From NCBI GenBank assembly GCA_946811695.1, contig OX328126.1:1034009-1098008 (forward strand): a stretch of 64,000 bases of DNA, given 5' to 3'. The notes under the pieces were generated by a model that saw only the letters and a list, made by a program, of their open reading frames with translations, was not told the DNA's origin and did not search any database. The translations under genes and the position numbers were made by a program. Below are positions 1 through 10,017 of this stretch, in pieces (the first letter of the stretch is position 1; each line of letters begins with the position of its first letter). The DNA comes from Gonocerus acuteangulatus (Eukaryota; Arthropoda; Insecta; Hemiptera; Coreidae).

Positions 1-116
1 ACTAGATTTTATTATTCTGTAAAGAATACATAAATACATTATAATAAACGAACAACAATAATAACAATCATTAGCGGTAGCCAAAATACATACCTGTAAA
101 GAATAATTAAATTACA
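1..116. other. AT-rich flank, no feature seen
   Basis: AT-rich sequence leading into the first tandem array. No open frame, RNA or repeat unit is recognisable. Confidence 0.6.
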
Positions 117-957
117 AAGTCCATAACTCATAACTTAGCATTATAACAATCTAACTCTTGTAGTGTTCTGAACACATGTTCCAACACACAGATATACACT
201 GCCTATCTAAATAGACCCACTGCCTGCATCATCACATGCCTTCATCATATAGTCCTAGAGTGAAGGAACTTTATACCTCCCCCCCTCAAGTCCATAACTC
301 ATAACTTAGCATTATAACAATCTAACTCTTGTAGTGTTCTGAACACATGTTCCAACACACAGATATACACTGCCTATCTAAATAGACCCACTGCCTGCAT
401 CATCACATGCCTTCATCATATAGTCCTAGAGTGAAGGAACTTTATACCTCCCCCCCTCAAGTCCATAACTCATAACTTAGCATTATAACAATCTAACTCT
501 TGTAGTGTTCTGAACACATGTTCCAACACACAGATATACACTGCCTATCTAAATAGACCCACTGCCTGCATCATCACATGCCTTCATCATATAGTCCTAG
601 AGTGAAGGAACTTTATACCTCCCCCCCTCAAGTCCATAACTCATAACTTAGCATTATAACAATCTAACTCTTGTAGTGTTCTGAACACATGTTCCAACAC
701 ACAGATATACACTGCCTATCTAAATAGACCCACTGCCTGCATCATCACATGCCTTCATCATATAGTCCTAGAGTGAAGGAACTTTATACCTCCCCCCCTC
801 AAGTCCATAACTCATAACTTAGCATTATAACAATCTAACTCTTGTAGTGTTCTGAACACATGTTCCAACACACAGATATACACTGCCTATCTAAATAGAC
901 CCACTGCCTGCATCATCACATGCCTTCATCATATAGTCCTAGAGTGAAGGAACTTTA
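117..957. repeat. 171-bp tandem array, about 4.9 copies
   Basis: The start word aagtccataactcataac recurs at 117, 288, 459, 630 and 801, a constant step of 171 bp. The copies look identical by eye, which points to recent amplification or gene conversion. Each unit ends in a C-rich run (tacctccccccctc). The last unit is cut off at gaacttta and abuts a short TA run. The monomer matches no other element in the window. Confidence 0.95.
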
Positions 958-1020
958 CATATATATATATATATATATAGGCAGATTTTTCTTGTCGGCG
1001 CTTCCGAATTGCGTCAGAAG
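958..1020 (+). repeat. Element A fragment with TA tract
   Basis: A TA run (958-979) is followed by cttgtcggcgcttccgaatt and gcgtca, which match the segment just after the TA tract in fuller Element A copies (4313-4400, 9785-9870, 8500-8555). Only this short end is present, joined directly to the 171-bp array. Confidence 0.6.
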
Positions 1021-1600
1021 ATCGGGTTTTGAGGAGGATTGTCCAGCTGAATTCACCATGAGCGGTACCTTACACCAGATGATGTAACGGTATCCAATCC
1101 ACACATGAAAACTCCTTCCTTCTTCCATCAATTACTACACAACAACACTTTCTTCATTTTCCTATCTTTCAAGTGCTTTTCATGTATTTATAATTTAGGT
1201 TTACTTTTCATGTTATTTATTTTTTGTTGGTAATTACTAGGGAACGGATTTTATTGTATTTACATATTTTTTTCTGATTCTTACATCGTAATTCTTCATG
1301 TAATTCTACACCTTTTAAGTATTTAAGCAGGTGTTTATTTAACCCTTATTGAATCTAGATTACTGTGTATTTTCTAATTGCAAGAAGCAAAGGTGGCAGC
1401 CATGCTTCCCCGGCGCTATTGGTCTAGGAGCAGATGCATTTTAAATAAATATATATCAAATTATTTTTATTATTCTATTAATCTAATCTCCGAAACAAAT
1501 GAATTACTGAAAGAATCATGTCAATATCATTTTCCAAACTCAAGGTACATATTTTCAATTTTTTATTACATATTTCATTAAATATAGTTAAATTTGTAGC
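1021..1600. other. Unclassified AT-rich sequence
   Basis: About 580 bp with no convincing gene. The 67-codon frame at 1378-1581 has no recognisable domain and overlaps open frames on the other strand, so it is not called. Confidence 0.5.
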
Positions 1601-1697
1601 TCGCGCATGCGCAGTAGCGTTCGCGCATAGGAACTGGCGATCGCGCATGGCAGTGGTCCTTTGGCATGCGCAGAGGCGTTCGAGCATGCGCAGTGGC
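1601..1697. repeat. Degenerate ~20-bp repeat of GCATGCGCAG motifs
   Basis: About five imperfect units, each built around tcgcgcatgcgcagtagcgt, follow one another here. The cores gcatgcgcag recur at about 1606, 1664 and 1685. It is a small CpG-rich island in AT-rich DNA. The core resembles the published NRF-1 / Ewg consensus (YGCGCAYGCGCR); the binding role is inference only. Confidence 0.6.
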
Positions 1698-1773
1698 TAA
1701 GTAAGAACTTCTTTTTTTTAATAATTAAGTCAGCTGGTGATAAAAAATTAAAGGCCGTAATATTAATGGACTA

Positions 1774-1787
1774 TAATACTAGGGGAT
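1774..1787. repeat. Target-site duplication, left copy
   Basis: taatactaggggat, identical to 2089-2102. The pair flanks the SINE-like insertion. Confidence 0.8.
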
Positions 1788-2088
1788 GGAGGACCAGGTT
1801 CAAAACCCGAGCGCGTACTAAAGATTTTGTCTTCTAGTGCTGCCGTTCGAGGGTTGGATTTGGGGTCCCAGATCGTCCCTAGGCTCACCCAGCCTTTAAT
1901 TAATAATGGGTACCTTGGGTGCTAATGACTCTAGCAGTCGAAGCAGCCAAGGGGAAAATCAGGCGGCCGGAGCATAGTGTTGACCACACTATCTCCCTAG
2001 TGTACCGTATGGTCAAGAATCAGATACCTCTACAGTATCTGCCCCTCTGGGCCCTTGTGGCCTGTTACGGGACTGATTTTTTTTTTTT
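1788..2088 (+). mobile_element. SINE-like retroposon with T-run end and 14-bp TSD
   Basis: The insertion is bracketed by identical 14-bp direct repeats, taatactaggggat, at 1774-1787 and 2089-2102. It starts with a pol III B-box-like word (ggttcaaaacc, 1797-1807) only about 9 bp inside the left end, so the A box expected about 40-50 bp further upstream is missing and the copy is probably 5' truncated. The body is GC-richer than its surroundings and ends in a run of about 12 T. A T-tail on the strand that carries the B box is unusual for a LINE-mobilised SINE. No coding frame is supported. Confidence 0.75.
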
Positions 2089-2102
2089 TAATACTAGGGG
2101 AT
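2089..2102. repeat. Target-site duplication, right copy
   Basis: taatactaggggat, identical to 1774-1787. Confidence 0.8.
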
Positions 2103-2667
2103 ACCTAACGAAAACTGAAACTATCCTCCTATGTAAGGGATTTTTATCATACAAAAAAAAGAAAATATTTACAACTGAAACATTCCTCTGTAAGGAGTCG
2201 TAAACATAAAACGACTAAAAGGAACATGAAATGTTCATTTAAAACTTTTTTAACGTTTGAAGCAGGAGTAGTAAATAAAAATCTGTGAAGCACGTGGCCT
2301 CCGACTAGCAGCCAAGAAACTCCGGAAGCTATCAAATCCCAGCGGAAGAAATCGGACCCTGAACCTTCTACAAGAGGGCACAAAGAGAGCCATAATCCGC
2401 TTGTGGTTATGAAAAGGGTAAAGGGTTCATACATCTGAGGGAATGAAATCAGAAAAATTGATATGTACCTAATTTATAAACTGAACTGGTGGTAAATAAT
2501 TATGAAGGATATCTACGAAACAAGAATGATTCAGAGGAACAAGAATTTTCCTACTAATTAAGATGTTTCAGCGTGTTTCTTCAACTCTAACAATGGCAAA
2601 TGAAATAATATAGTTTATTCCAGGAAGGAGATACCTCGACGACATCAAAATGCACTTATAAACACAT
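2103..2667. other. Unclassified sequence
   Basis: About 560 bp with no array or recognised element. The minus-strand 95-codon frame at 2147-2434 shows no known domain and starts in low-complexity sequence, so it is not called. Confidence 0.4.
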
Positions 2668-2939
2668 TTAAAAAGTCCGTCTCGCAGGAACTGCATCATC
2701 TTAGCGCGGTTCCGTTCATGTCCCTAGTCTAATTTGGAAAGATTAAAATAGAAGCAGTTATTATTTTGGTTCCACCAGTCTTTTTTTTTAAATTAATTAT
2801 TATGATGGCGTGTCAACCCTTAAGGTCACTAACGCCATTCCTGTGAGTAGTAAAGTCTTGAAAGGTCATGATTTACAATCTTACCTGGAAGGGTCCGCTA
2901 CACTAGAAACAGACCCGCTAGTGACAAGGTCTTGGAATC

Positions 2940-3967
2940 TTGGAAATCTATATTTCTAACAATAAATTGTTTTTGTTATTTTACTTAACCAGTTTTATTG
3001 TCAAATACATTATCCAACTATAAGCAATTAAAAATAACAAGAAATAAAACAGACAAAAAGAACCATTGGAATAAACGAAATCAATTAATTTAAAGCTTTA
3101 AGCACTTTTTTCTCCGATTGACATCGCCTAATTAAAACTTTCTTCAGAACCTTTTTTGTAGAGCATTTAGTAAGCTTCCGAATGGTAATCTTCCGCTTCA
3201 CAAGATTGTCAACGGTTTTCGAGATACTAACGAAATTATACAAAGTTACCAAAACTTTTTTTGTCTGTTAATGAAATATTTTATTCTAACCCTTCCTTTA
3301 CTCTAAACGTAACAAAAATTTCAACATATTAGTGTTGATGAAACTCCAACATGCAGAAAATGTTTCAACTGTATCCCATAATTCTAAGTACCAAAATCAA
3401 AGACAAAGAACCCTCCCTAGGAAGGACGCTAGGCAGTTGAAAAGCAATATATCTTGGAAATCCATATCTCTAACATTAAATTGTTTTTCTTATTTTTCTT
3501 AACCTGTTTTATTTTCAAATACATTATCCAACAATAAGCAATTAAAAAATAACAAGGAATAAAAAACAGACAAAAAGAACAGGTCGAATAAGCGAAATCA
3601 ATTACTTTAAAGTTTTAAGCTCTTATTTCTCCGATTGACATCGCCTAATCAAAACTTTCATTAGAACCTTTTTTTTAGAGCATTTAATAAGCTTTCTAAT
3701 GGTATTCTTCCGTTTACCAAGATTCTCAACCTTTTTCGAGATATTAATGAAAGTAAACAAAGTTACTAAAACTTTTTATGTCTGTTAATAAAATATTTTA
3801 TTCTAACCCTTCCTTAACTCCAAACTTAACCAAAATTTCAACATATTAGTTTTGATGAAAGTAGAACATGCAGAAAATGTTTCAACTGAATCCCATGATT
3901 CTAAGTACCCACACCAAAAAAGGTATTCAAAAAATATTTTTCAAATTTTCTCGAAAACGGTTAAAGC
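2940..3967. repeat. 514-bp internal tandem duplication in Element A
   Basis: ttggaaatc begins at 2940 and again at 3454, and the following roughly 500 bp align in the same order (for example tttctccgattgacatcgcc occurs in both). The two halves differ by scattered substitutions, so the duplication is old. The copy at 8990-9500 has this segment once. Confidence 0.8.
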
Positions 3968-4215
3968 TATCGCCTTGAAAATGGTTTCATTCGTTTTCCG
4001 AGCCCAGGAATCATATAAAACGAGTACTTAGAAGCTTATGAACTCAAAAACGTGAGCGTTACGATTTTATTTTGCGCGAATTTCGCCCCAAACACCATCT
4101 TCCAGTAGGCGGATTTTGCTGGTTAACGAACTTGACCTTTCAAATTGGACGAAGGATTTTTGTACCAAATTTCATCAAAATCGGACCATTCGTCTTCTAT
4201 CTAGAGAGCGAACAG

Positions 4216-4219
4216 ACAA

Positions 4220-4296
<77 letters not shown>

Positions 4297-4312
4297 TATA
4301 CATATATATATA
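4216..4312. repeat. TA microsatellite at the fixed Element A site
   Basis: A nearly pure TA run with a few interruptions lies between gcgaacagacaaat and acaaatttgaa. The same flanks surround TA runs at 9727-9785, whereas the copy at 8460-8475 reads acagacacaaaatttgaa with no TA run at all. Flanking short frames rich in Tyr-Ile are artefacts of this tract. Confidence 0.9.
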
Positions 4313-4446
4313 TACAAATTTGAACCACCGTTATTTTCGGTCTCTAGGGGTTCTGAAACGCGAAATTTTCTAGTCGGCACTTCCGGATTGTTTCATTGTA
4401 TCAACCTTATAAGCGGGGTTCCTCCCTATGGGGGAAGGAGGAACCG

Positions 4447-4800
4447 CGCTAAAATAAGAACTAGTTCCCTCGCAGACCAGTACAGAGAAGAAAGCTGCAA
4501 ATACCTGTCGTCAAGCTCTGGGACGCTGCACAGTGATGCGGAAGGAAGAAAACCTCCAAAACCGAAGTTCTTCAATCCGTTTGACCTAACATTCTTAGCA
4601 TAAATATGCTTAAGCGATGACTAAACTGGGAAAAAGCTTTACAAAAATGTGTCCGCTAATGTTCGGGCATGCGCATACGAAACCTTGTACGAAAAAGAAG
4701 ACTGTATCTTGTACAGTACATTACATAGGTTTGTCGGGTGGACCTAAAGCATATTTATGTTCCTGAATTTGAGCAGAAGGCTCTAAACGAAATTCGTAAA
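4447..4800. other. Unclassified sequence beyond Element A end
   Basis: About 350 bp with no array. One more gggcatgcgcat word (about 4667) resembles the 1601-1697 motif. No gene is supported. Confidence 0.4.
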
Positions 4801-5205
4801 TGTAAAACCACACCTAACCATACCAAATCACACATAACTATACCAAATCACACATAACCGTACCGAACCATCCCTAAACATACCGAACCATCCCTAACCA
4901 TTCCGAACCACACCTAACCATACCGAACCATCCCTAACCATACCAAACCACACCTAACCATACCGAACCATCCCTAACCATACCGAACCATCCCTAACCA
5001 TACCGAACCACGCCTAACCATACCGAACCATCCCTAAACATACCGAACCATCCCTAAACATACTTAACCATCCCTAACCATACCGAACCACACCTAACCA
5101 TACCGAACCATCCCTAAACATACCGAACCATACCGAACCATCCCTAACCATACCGAACCATCCCTAACCATACCAAACCACACCAAACCACACCTAACCA
5201 TATTT
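4801..5205. repeat. 20-bp tandem array, about 20 copies
   Basis: Units of the type accgaaccatccctaaccat repeat with a 20-bp step. Each unit is itself two related 10-mers (accgaaccat and ccctaaccat), so the array grew from a decamer. Copies differ at several positions, more so at the two ends. Confidence 0.9.
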
Positions 5206-5363
5206 TATTATTTATTATGTCACTAGGGATCTGATTTTGTAAGTCGGGTGCACTAATGATTATTTCTCGGTGCTTCGATTTCTGCCAAACTGTTAATAGT
5301 TTCTGGTAGAAGGAAACACGATAAGATGGGAAAGTTCCGACAAACCAGACGTTATTTTAATAT

Positions 5364-5710
5364 TGTTGTTGTAGGACACCCATGAAACGGTTCCCTGTTG
5401 CAAGTTGTTGTTTTGATTAACCTACTGACCGTGTTGTTGTAGGACACCCATGAAACGGTTCCCTGTTGCAAGTTGTTGTTTTGATTAACCTACTGACCGT
5501 GTTGTTGTAGGACACCCATGAAACGGTTCCCTGTTGCAAGTTGTTGTTTTGATTAACCTACTGACCGTGTTGTTGTAGGACACCCATGAAACGGTTCCCT
5601 GTTGCAAGTTGTTGTTTTGATTAACCTACTGACCGTGTTGTTGTAGGACACCCATGAAACGGTTCCCTGTTGCAAGTTGTTGTTTTGATTAACCTACTGA
5701 CCGTGTTGTT
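5364..5710. repeat. 68-bp tandem array, 5 copies
   Basis: gtaggacacccatgaaacgg recurs at 5371, 5439, 5507, 5575 and 5643, a 68-bp step, with no differences seen. The unit contains GTT-rich stretches (gttgttgt). Confidence 0.95.
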
Positions 5711-6242
5711 CGTATTTCCTCATTGATTTGTAATCAAACCTTCGATAAGGGATTTAACAGTGAAGCAGAAACGAAGTTGCAATAATACAGGTAGAGGTTG
5801 TTGTAACAATATTTAGAGGTTTTTCTGATGATTTTCCGCTCTGAGAGCCGTAGCGAGCAATATGATCTGATCCGTGGCGATATCTGGGGGAGTCATATTG
5901 CCAAACTCAAATGATAAGGAAAAAAATGGCTTTGCAGACGATATTTTATTCCCTGAAATAAATTGAAGAGTTTGCTGGAAATAGTATTGTAGGCTATGTG
6001 GCACAGCAAGGAATTTTCCCAACGGGCCCTGAAAGTTTGGTTCCGTTTGGAGTTAGCAAGTATTAGAAATAAACTATTTCGTATATTTTCTATAATATCT
6101 CGAAATCGGCTGGGAAATCGTGGTAAGTGGAAAGCGGCTATTCGGAAGGTTACTAAATTCTCTACAAAAAAAGGTTCCTATGTAATTTTTGATGAGGCGA
6201 TGTCATTCGGAGAAATAAAGACTTGAAAATTCGCAATTTTTA

Positions 6243-6417
6243 AGGCCGCGTTAGCTAGACCGTGTCGGGTCCGGAACGGGCCACGGCCGGGACATGGAGA
6301 AGCAATCACACACGTATAAAACACGGACTCGGCCCGGTGTAGCCTGATCGAGTCCATTGAAAGTCCGGGCCACGGTGGCCCGGCCCGGACCCGACACTGT
6401 CTAGCCTGAATTGGCCT
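6243..6417. mobile_element. GC-rich MITE, PIF/Harbinger-like, TTA target duplication
   Basis: A 175-bp CpG-rich block in AT-rich DNA. Its ends are inverted: AGGCC at the left and GGCCT at the right, and further in, gaccgtgtcgggtccgg faces ccggacccgacactgtc. It is flanked by TTA on both sides (6240-6242 and 6418-6420). The related copy at about 36393-36410 reads straight through gaaaattgttagttttg, which is the empty site with a single TTA. Three-base TTA/TAA duplications are typical of PIF/Harbinger elements. There is no room for a transposase, so it is non-autonomous. Confidence 0.75.
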
Positions 6418-6657
6418 TTAGTTTTGGTCTATAGAACGGGTATTGGTATCTGTTTGCCTAAAGTTTTAACTGGTTGTAGCTTATTTTAATTGCATTTATC
6501 AGTGAAACGAGTATCCGACAAAAACAAGGTAAGAAAATGAGAAACATAGTTATAGTGTTTCTTAGAGCGAACGTTGAGTAGGTTGGGGAAGTTCGAGATT
6601 TTATTTTATATTTTCACGAAACATCAAAACCTACGAAACTGCTACTATTTCTTTACT

Positions 6658-7144
6658 AATAGCACTAGGGATATGAACGGATAGCACTAGGGATATGAAC
6701 GGATAGCACTAGGGATATGAACGGATAGCACTAGGGATATGAACGGATAGCACTAGGGATATGAACGGATAGCACTAGGGACATGAACGGATAGCACTAG
6801 GGACATGAACGGATAGCACTAGGGACATGAACGGATAGCACTAGGGATATGAACGGATAGCACTAGGGACATGAACGGATAGCACTAGGGATATGAACGG
6901 ATAGCACTAGGGATATGAACGGATAGCACTAGGGATATGAACGGATAGCACTAGGGACATGAACGGATAGCACTAGGGATATGAACGGATAGCACTAGGG
7001 ACATGAACGGATAGCACTAGGGATATGAACGGATAGCACTAGGGATATGAACGGATAGCACTAGGGATATGAACGGATAGCACTAGGGATATGAACGGAT
7101 AGCACTAGGGATATGAACGGATAGCACTAGGGACATGAACGGAT
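6658..7144. repeat. 22-bp tandem array, about 22 copies
   Basis: agcactagggatatgaacgg plus at, repeated every 22 bp, with ggatatg/ggacatg as the main variant. The monomer equals the Element A stretch gacactagggatatgaacgg (36888-36907) that normally occurs once, just before the 27-bp hairpin. The sequence left of the array is the correct Element A context, so the array arose inside a resident copy. Confidence 0.95.
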
Positions 7145-7146
7145 CG

Positions 7147-7647
7147 ATGGAGACATTTCAAAAAAAAAAATGTATGAGTTCAAGCTGAATATCTGCATTC
7201 CTTTGGAAAGCGGCAATAAAAACAAACCCCATGTGTTGTTATTATTGGAGATTTTTGGTTAACCTTTCGGCACCAAACCCCAGAAGGAAGATTTCCTGCA
7301 AATATTACTCGGTTAAACCATTAACCATTAAATACACGCCCAACATTGAAACACCAAATGCCTGCGGTTGTATAGAAACGGTTGGTATTATGATATTTCT
7401 AGAACAACCCCGATCCTGTAATTGGTCGTTTAGTTCGTGCTTGGATCTAGGAACAGCTGACTCCCACGAGCATCTAGCTGGCAAATCGCTCTCACAACTC
7501 CATTACATTTCAACAGTTCCTGATCAGGTCTACGTGGCTTCCGTAAAACAGGAAGGATAAAAATTCAAACCCCTCTAAAAATACTTAAAAAATTTCAATA
7601 TCAAATCATTTTTTCTTAATTAAAAGGAGATGGTTGACCGTTGATGG
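7147..7647. other. Unclassified sequence with a 109-codon open frame
   Basis: A plus-strand frame at 7231-7560 (109 codons) begins at a non-ATG codon region and has no domain I can recognise beyond a chance YYWRFLVNLSA word reminiscent of retroelement RT ends. Its composition is similar to the surroundings. I do not call it a gene. Confidence 0.4.
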
Positions 7648-7815
7648 TGCAAGGTAGGGATTGTCGGGGTTCATCAGGGCTGTAAAAACATTCATCAGGG
7701 CCCTGATGAAGGTTTGAAGTTCAAGCCGAAACGTCGGCACAATAAAACCATTTTTACGATAAAATGTAGTTTTATTAAGAAGTAGTGACCGAACCCCGAC
7801 AATCCCTACCTTGCA
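7648..7815. mobile_element. 168-bp element with perfect 25-bp inverted ends
   Basis: The left end (7648-7672, starting tgcaaggtagggattgtcgg) is the exact reverse complement of 7791-7815. Between them are a perfect 20-bp palindrome (7691-7710, ttcatcagggccctgatgaa) and the CTGATGAAGG / GCCGAAACGTC hairpin motif (7702-7735), then an A/T-rich tail with aataaaa. No target duplication is obvious. It may be a MITE or a fragment of a larger element such as a Penelope-like terminal repeat; I cannot decide. Confidence 0.7.
7702..7735 (+). other. CTGATGAAGG-GCCGAAACGTC hairpin motif, copy 1
   Basis: ggtttgaa (7711-7718) can pair with ttcaagcc (7720-7727) with one G-T pair, and gaaacgtc follows immediately. 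Related copies with different but still complementary arms lie at 8819-8854 (minus), 32178-32213 and 40052-40087. Confidence 0.65.
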
Positions 7816-7945
7816 TTTTTTCTTAGCGAGTGTTTGCGTTCTAAAGGGGGGGGGGGGTGTTTGCGTTCTAAAGGGGGGGGGGGGTGTTTACGTTCTAAAG
7901 GGGGGGGGGGTGTTTGCGTTCTAAAGGGACTGCCCATGCGAAATT
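7816..7945 (-). mobile_element. Helitron 5'-region fragment with amplified G-run segment
   Basis: Read on the minus strand this matches the Helitron 5' region at about 33813-33870: gcatgggcagtccctttaga, then acactcgctaagaaa. Within it, the segment spanning the short G run has been amplified about 3.7 times with 27-bp spacing. Confidence 0.6.
7829..7929. repeat. 27-bp array with runs of 11-12 G
   Basis: tgtttgcgttctaaag followed by G runs of 12, 12 and 11, then a final copy with only ggg. Steps are 27, 27 and 26 bp. Closely spaced long G runs could form intramolecular G-quadruplexes on the plus strand. Run lengths may be unreliable in any assembly. Confidence 0.85.
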
Positions 7946-8299
7946 TAATATTTTTTTTTTCAAAAAGGCCACTAAATTATGCACATATTATTGGTAGCAA
8001 GAAATCTAATTTTCACCAAGAAAACTGAAGATTCGTTTGTTCTATCTTCCATTGTTGATGAAGGCCCCCTGTGATGATTCAGTTATATTCGTTGATCAAT
8101 GATCAAAGATTCGAAAACATTTCATGTCTATTAATAAATTTCAGACGTAATACTTCCTTTACTCTAAAAGTCTGGAACAAGTTTCAGTTGAACCATTCCT
8201 TTTTGAATATCCCAACTGAAAATTGGTTTGGAAAAGTAGCTCTAGCAATTTTTCTCGTAATCGATTACAGAAATCACTACGTCAGAGAACCTATAAAAC
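7946..8299. other. Unclassified sequence
   Basis: About 350 bp of AT-rich DNA. An 80-codon frame (8071-8313) shows no recognisable domain and runs into Element A sequence, so it is not called. Confidence 0.4.
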
Positions 8300-8590
8300 C
8301 TGAAAGCAAATGAATTTGAAAACATAAACCGTTACTCCAAAAACCATGTTCTGGTGGACGGATTCAGCTGGTTAATCAACTTGACATTTCAAAGTAGACG
8401 AAAGATTTTTGTACAATATTTTATCAAAATCGAACCATATTTGAGTGTTTGAGAGAGCGAACAGACACAAAATTTGAAACATCGTCATTTTCGTTCTTTA
8501 GTGGTTCTTAAACGTGAAATATTCTAGTCGGCGCTTCCGAATTGCGTCATGTTGTCAACCTCATAACGGCTTTAATATGCATACTTATAG
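8300..8590 (+). mobile_element. Element A fragment lacking the TA expansion
   Basis: It contains cagctggttaatcaacttga, the acgaaagatttttgtac block and attctagtcggcgcttccga in Element A order. Where other copies have a long TA run, it reads acagacacaaaatttgaa, so it records the unexpanded state of the site. Confidence 0.75.
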
Positions 8591-8746
8591 AATTCATGGC
8601 TGAAGAAGGACAATATTATTTAAATATTAGAACGGTTCCGTTCTTATCTCTAGACTCATTTAAAATGATTAAAATAGAAGCTTTTATTATTTTGGGTCCA
8701 CATTTCTAGAAAGCATGAAGATTAGATAGTTAGCCGTCGAGGTGAT

Positions 8747-8909
8747 AAGTAAAGATGGAATGGTTGGGATTCGGCTAAATAAACCTCAATACGATTTTTG
8801 TTAAAAAATCTATATTTAGGATGTTTTGGCTAGTCAGTGGTAGCCTTCGTCAGCAATGAAAGTGCCGGGAAGCAGAGGAGGACCAAAGTTGACAGTTCCA
8901 TCTTTACTT
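8747..8909 (-). mobile_element. Inverted-end insertion carrying hairpin motif copy 4
   Basis: aagtaaagatggaa (8747-8760) and ttccatctttactt (8896-8909) are perfect 14-bp inverted ends. Inside, on the minus strand, lie gctgacgaaggctaccactg ... ctagccaaaacatcc (8854-8819) and, about 41 bp on, tttagccgaatcccaacca (8778-8760). The same two boxes in the same order occur at 32178-32268 and 40052-40135. No open frame is supported. Confidence 0.6.
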
Positions 8910-9724
8910 TCAAGAAAGGTCTTATTTACGATCTTACCTGGATGGGTCCCCGCCCTAGGAAGGACCCTGCTAGCCATTTGAAAAGCTATATCTTGGAAAT
9001 CCATATCTCTAAGATTAAATTGTTTTTCTTATTTTTCTTAACCTGATTTATTATCAAATACATTATCCAACTATAAGCAGTTAAAAAATAACAAGGAATA
9101 AAAACAGACAAAAAGAACAGTTCGAATAAGCGAAATCAATTACTTTAAAGTATTAAGCACTTATTTCTCCGATTGAAAGCGTCTAATCAAAACTTTCATC
9201 AGAACCTTTTTTGTAGAGCATTTAGTAAAATTTCTAATGGCATTCTTTCGTTTACCAAGATTCTCAACGTTTTTCGAGATATTAAGGAAAGTATACAAAG
9301 TTACCAAAACTTTTTATGTCTGTTAATAAAATATTTTATTCTAACCCTTCCTTAACTCCAAACGAAACACAAATTTCAACATATTAGTTTTAATGAAAGT
9401 AGAACATGCAGAAAATGTTTCAACTGAATCCCATGATTCTAAGTACCCAAACCAAAAACGGTATTCAAAAACTATTTTTCCAATTTTCTCGAAAACGGTT
9501 AAAGCTATCGCCTTGAAAATGGTTTCATTCGTTTTCCTAGCCCAAGAAGCATATAAAACGAGTACTTAGAAGCTTATGAACTAAAAAACGTAAGCGTTAC
9601 GATTTTTTTGCGCGAATTTCGCCCCAAACGCCATCTTCCAGTGGACGGATTTTGCTGGTTAACGAACTTGACCTTTCAAATTGGACGAATCGGACCTTTC
9701 GTCTTCTACCTAGAGAGCGAACAG

Positions 9725-9726
<2 letters not shown>

Positions 9727-9785
<59 letters not shown>
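9727..9785. repeat. TA microsatellite in Element A
   Basis: Pure TA run between acagacaaat and acaaatttgaa, the same internal site as 4216-4312. Confidence 0.9.
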
Positions 9786-9787
<2 letters not shown>

Positions 9788-10017
9788 AATTTGAACCACC
9801 ATCATTTTCGGTCTCTAGGGGTTCTGAAACGCAAAATTTTCTAGTCGGCACTTCCGGATTGTTTCATTGTATCAACCTTATAAGCGGGGTTCCTCCCTAT
9901 GGGGGAGGGAGGAACTGCGCTAAAAAACATGGGAGGTTCTACCCACCATATTCGATTCTGTCCAGCTTATGAGAAAACTGTTGTTCAAAAATATATGTTT
10001 AAGATATATCTTGGTCT

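Larger units (their letters stand above)
2668..4446 (+). mobile_element. Element A, longest copy (unclassified dispersed repeat)
   Basis: One end carries the 27-bp imperfect hairpin (2687-2713, read on the minus strand). The other end has the gctggttaacgaacttgacc block (4110-4130), the TA tract (4216-4312) and the ctagtcggcacttccgg block (about 4370). The same order recurs at 8630-9945. The ends carry ttagcgcggttcc and ggaaccgcgctaa in opposite orientation. No transposase or reverse transcriptase frame is visible, so it is non-autonomous or decayed; its class is unknown. The strand given is a convention: TA tract downstream. An internal 514-bp segment is tandemly duplicated (2940-3453 and 3454-3967). 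Confidence 0.75.
5985..7146 (-). mobile_element. Element A copy carrying a MITE and a 22-bp array
   Basis: Read on the plus strand it follows the same order as the 36150-36930 copy: aagtggaaagcggctattcg (about 6126), the gaggcgatgtc block (6194), then the cgaaacatcaaaacctac block (about 6617). Two later events interrupt it: a MITE at 6243-6417 and amplification of its terminal cactagggatatgaacgg word into a 22-bp array (6658-7144). Beyond the array the sequence does not resume the element. Confidence 0.7.
8630..9945 (+). mobile_element. Element A copy
   Basis: From the gttccgttcttatctctag end word (about 8636) through the single 514-bp segment (about 8990-9500), the gcgcgaatttcgccccaaac block (9610), the TA tract (9727-9785) and ctagtcggcacttccggatt (9841), ending near gagggaggaactgcgctaa (about 9904-9923). 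Compared with 2668-4446 it lacks the internal duplication. A motif-bearing insertion occupies about 8747-8909. Confidence 0.75.

Noticed and set aside
7231..7560. Retroelement reverse-transcriptase fragment
   Set aside because: Only a YYWRF-type word resembles the family; nothing before or after it continues the match.
7702..7735. Complete hammerhead ribozyme
   Set aside because: CTGATGA, a stem and GAAA are present, but I could not find helix I and helix III partners or a UH cleavage site in either permutation; CTGATGA is instead part of a 20-bp palindrome.
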